From contig NC_134839.1 in the NCBI RefSeq assembly GCF_965363235.1, positions 61,657,560-61,721,559 on the forward strand: DNA of 64,000 bases, in the 5' to 3' direction. Of the stretch, positions 62,064 through 64,000 are shown piece after piece. This DNA comes from Mytilus galloprovincialis (lineage: Eukaryota > Mollusca > Bivalvia > Mytilida > Mytilidae). The notes below the pieces were generated by a model. That model was given only the letters and a program-made list of their open reading frames with translations. It had not been told where the DNA came from and did no database searches. Every line of letters starts with the position of its first letter. Positions within the stretch are counted from its first letter, which is position 1. Both the position numbers and the translations under genes were made by a program.

Positions 62064-62532
62064 TGTTATAATGAAACAGTACTGAAGAAATTAGTAACGA
62101 AACACTACTTACGAAATCAGTACTGAATCATTACTGACGAAATCAGTACTGTCAAAATCAGTACTGAAACAGTACTGTCAACATCAGTACTGAAACAGTA
62201 CTGACAAAATCAGTACTGAAACAGTACTGTCAAAATCAGTACTAAAACAGTACTGTCAAAATCAGTACTGAAACAGTACAGTCAAATTCAGTACTGAAAC
62301 AGTACTGACAAAATCAGTACTAAAACAGTACTGTCAAAATCAGTACTAAAACAGTACTGTCAAAATCAGTACTAAAACAGTACTGTCAAAATCAGTACTG
62401 AAACAGTACTGACAAAATCAGTACTGATTTCATTGAAAGTATAACATTATAAGTTTTCAGTCTTTCCTTACAGTACTGATATGCACGAGGGTAGAAATGT
62501 ACCAAAAAAGTATAGGTAAATTATTGGTAGTG
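62064..62532 (-). repeat. Right terminal inverted repeat with 26-bp subterminal array
   Basis: Mirror image of the left end: about 12 copies of the AGTACTG-based unit (62090-62430), then the 100-bp unique tip ending AATTATTGGTAGTG. One base differs in the tip compared with the left end (GTTAGG/GTAAGG). Confidence 0.9.
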
Positions 62533-63225
62533 TAGGAAACCAGAAAACACAATTTCTGTAATATGAAAAACTTTATATCCGAATTCATTTCTCTTATTTT
62601 TGCTTGAAAAAGATGAAGCATCCCTGCATACAGCGATCACTTCTCCACTTTGTTTATCAAGATGAAAAACCTTTTCAAAATCTATTAAAAGAAAACGAAA
62701 GACGGCAAAACCAAAAGATAAAAAACACATTATAGTTACATAAGATGCAACTTTGATGTTAGTAAAATAGCTTTTATAAGTGAACGGCTTTTCCAAAATT
62801 ATGTATTTCTGGAATGATTGTAAAACTTTTAACCATTGGGAAAATGAAAATAGAAATCCTGGCATTAAGGTAGCCCCGATCTCAAATACATAGCAGCATT
62901 CATACTGAACGTAATTCTCTTTTAGAGATAAAGCTGTTATTAAAGCTATGTCTTGTATTACAAAGCAAACAAGATCAAGGCTTGTATATATCGCCATAAT
63001 ACCACTCTTCTTTATGAGGTCGTTAGATTTTAGTGATCGAAGCAAAATTATTTGCCAAGTTATAAAAATGACGAGCAGAATTGGCAGGATATAAAGGTAG
63101 TACTTCTTTGACAACTCATCAGTGGACCTTTTTGGAGAAAAATACAGCACTTCCATAAATGCAGTTCCTTCATGAGCAACCAGACTGAAGTCCTTCAGAA
63201 AATCCATTATGCTTTTCGATGTCAT
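62533..63225 (-). pseudogene. GPCR-B, amino part (split by transposon)
   Basis: Open frame matching residues 1-231 of GPCR-A (helices 1-4 and the start of helix 5), with small differences near the start (MTSKSIMDFLKDFSLVAHEG). The reading continues into the transposon tip and stops after HYQ, because CACTACCAATAA supplies an in-frame TAA, giving 234 residues. No inactivating change in the host part itself, so the break is due to the insertion alone. If transcribed, it would make a truncated receptor that cannot signal alone. Confidence 0.88.
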
Positions 63226-63700
63226 CGTATCTTTCTGTTTAAAGCTGAAATAGATGCTAGTTTTTAAACGAAGTCGTTATTTGAACCATTAATCGGCACA
63301 TAATAAAACTTTAAACAGAGTTCACGTGTAAGATAAAATCAGCTGCTATTCGAATGAAAACTTTTTTAAAATTGAGAATTTAAAAACACATACATTCACC
63401 AGAATATTAAGGCTGTCTTACACGGTGCATTACATTTACACGGGAAAATCATTACTTTTGCGCACAAATTTTGTTTACATTCGGGCTCAATTATTTTACA
63501 GGCAAACTCAGGTATATATAAAGGTAGCTTATATGTATTTAAAAAGTAGTGATTGAGAGTACCCCTTCCCTTAACATAGGTGCCCCTGCTCGCCAACGAG
63601 AAGGAAAAGGAGGGGGCCTGTAACATGTTTTAATTTACTTTGTTTTATTATGCACAAATACCAAGTTTCTGGAACTATATACAGTTGAAATTGTAAACTA
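63226..63700. repeat. Segmental duplication, unit B, right arm upstream part
   Basis: Shares 'gtatctttctgtttaaagct', 'taagataaaatcagctgcta' and 'ggtgcattacatttaca' with 39384-39690 of unit A. About 170 bp (63492-63662, starting 'attttacaggcaaactcagg') are extra here. Homology fades after 'atacagttgaaattgta'. Confidence 0.75.
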
Positions 63701-64000
63701 TCCGAATATACCTGTAGGTACATGCTGCATATTTGAAGACAACTGGTTTAAGAAAATAAATTCATTCAAATACTCGGAATTCCTCCATCATATACTTTTT
63801 TTCATGTCTACGTACAACTGCTGGTGTTACGTCTTAGCCCTCTTAGTTTGGTGGTTTTGAAATTTCAAAAAATAATGTCTCAAAACACAAAAATACATCG
63901 ATATAACTAAATAGATATTTCTTTCGATTTTAATATGAAATACATATAATTTGAGAACTAATAATGTGTTAAAAACTAATCGGCTAATTTTTCAAAGTCC
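63701..64000. other. Window end, nothing recognised
   Basis: AT-rich sequence beyond the duplication, no feature seen. Confidence 0.3.

Larger units (their letters stand above)
47741..62532. mobile_element. 14.8-kb CACTA-like DNA element (non-autonomous)
   Basis: Terminal inverted repeats begin CACTACCAATAATTTACC and run at least 130 bp with one visible mismatch, then pass into inverted arrays of a 26-bp unit. A TA duplication flanks it (47739-47740 and 62533-62534). GPCR-A keeps the empty site 'acaggtaggaaacc' with a single TA. Terminal CACTA, short duplication and subterminal repeats are features of the CACTA/EnSpm (CMC) superfamily. A TA target alone would also fit Tc1/mariner, but length and subterminal arrays do not. 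No transposase, long coding frame or capsid-type gene is visible in any frame; the interior is repeats plus one exon-like segment. So it must have been moved by enzyme from another copy. Confidence 0.85.

Noticed and set aside
47741-62532. Polinton/Maverick-type identity for the large TIR element
   Set aside because: No capsid, polymerase, integrase or packaging-type gene is visible, and the flanking duplication is TA rather than 6 bp; ends read CACTA.

Overview
The window is AT-rich invertebrate nuclear DNA: sparse single- or few-exon genes, long introns, and a dense mix of short interspersed repeats. Several repeat families match what I remember of marine mussel (Mytilus-type bivalve) genomes. 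Examples are the short repeat reading 'gaagatgtggtatgagtgcc', the repeat opening 'atacgaccgcaaaatttg', and tRNA-derived SINEs with an (ATCA)n tail. The bivalve assignment is recall plus inference, since no search was run.

Region 1 (about 1.4-15.5 kb) holds a three-exon gene on the + strand for a 142-residue secreted, probably GPI-anchored protein of the Quiver/Sleepless (QVR) branch of Ly-6/uPAR three-finger proteins. Region 2 (about 27.5-34 kb) holds a tandem paralogue of 145 residues with the same three exons, the same phase-1 introns and the same ten cysteines. The 12 kb between them is repeat-rich: two terminal-inverted-repeat (TIR) elements, fold-back clusters, a broken reverse transcriptase fragment, and one possible orphan signal-peptide exon at 19974.

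Region 3 (about 37.2-39.8 kb) holds an intact intronless rhodopsin-like GPCR of 369 residues on the - strand, GPCR-A. A segmental duplicate, GPCR-B, starts at about 45.4 kb. Its coding region is split by a 14,792-bp DNA element at 47741-62532. The element begins CACTACC, ends GGTAGTG, is flanked by a TA duplication, and carries inverted subterminal arrays of a 26-bp unit built on AGTACTG. The intact paralogue supplies the empty site. Both halves of GPCR-B are still open, so the insertion looks recent, yet the element's interior is packed with other repeats and shows no transposase. It looks like a large non-autonomous CACTA-like carrier with older cargo, possibly including a captured first exon near 57104.

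Between the two GPCR copies (40-45.4 kb) lie a 38-bp minisatellite, local duplications and one small secreted-peptide-like reading frame on the - strand. The two QVR genes and the GPCR pair are independent clusters; nothing in the sequence ties them to one pathway. Each cluster shows local gene duplication followed by transposon activity.
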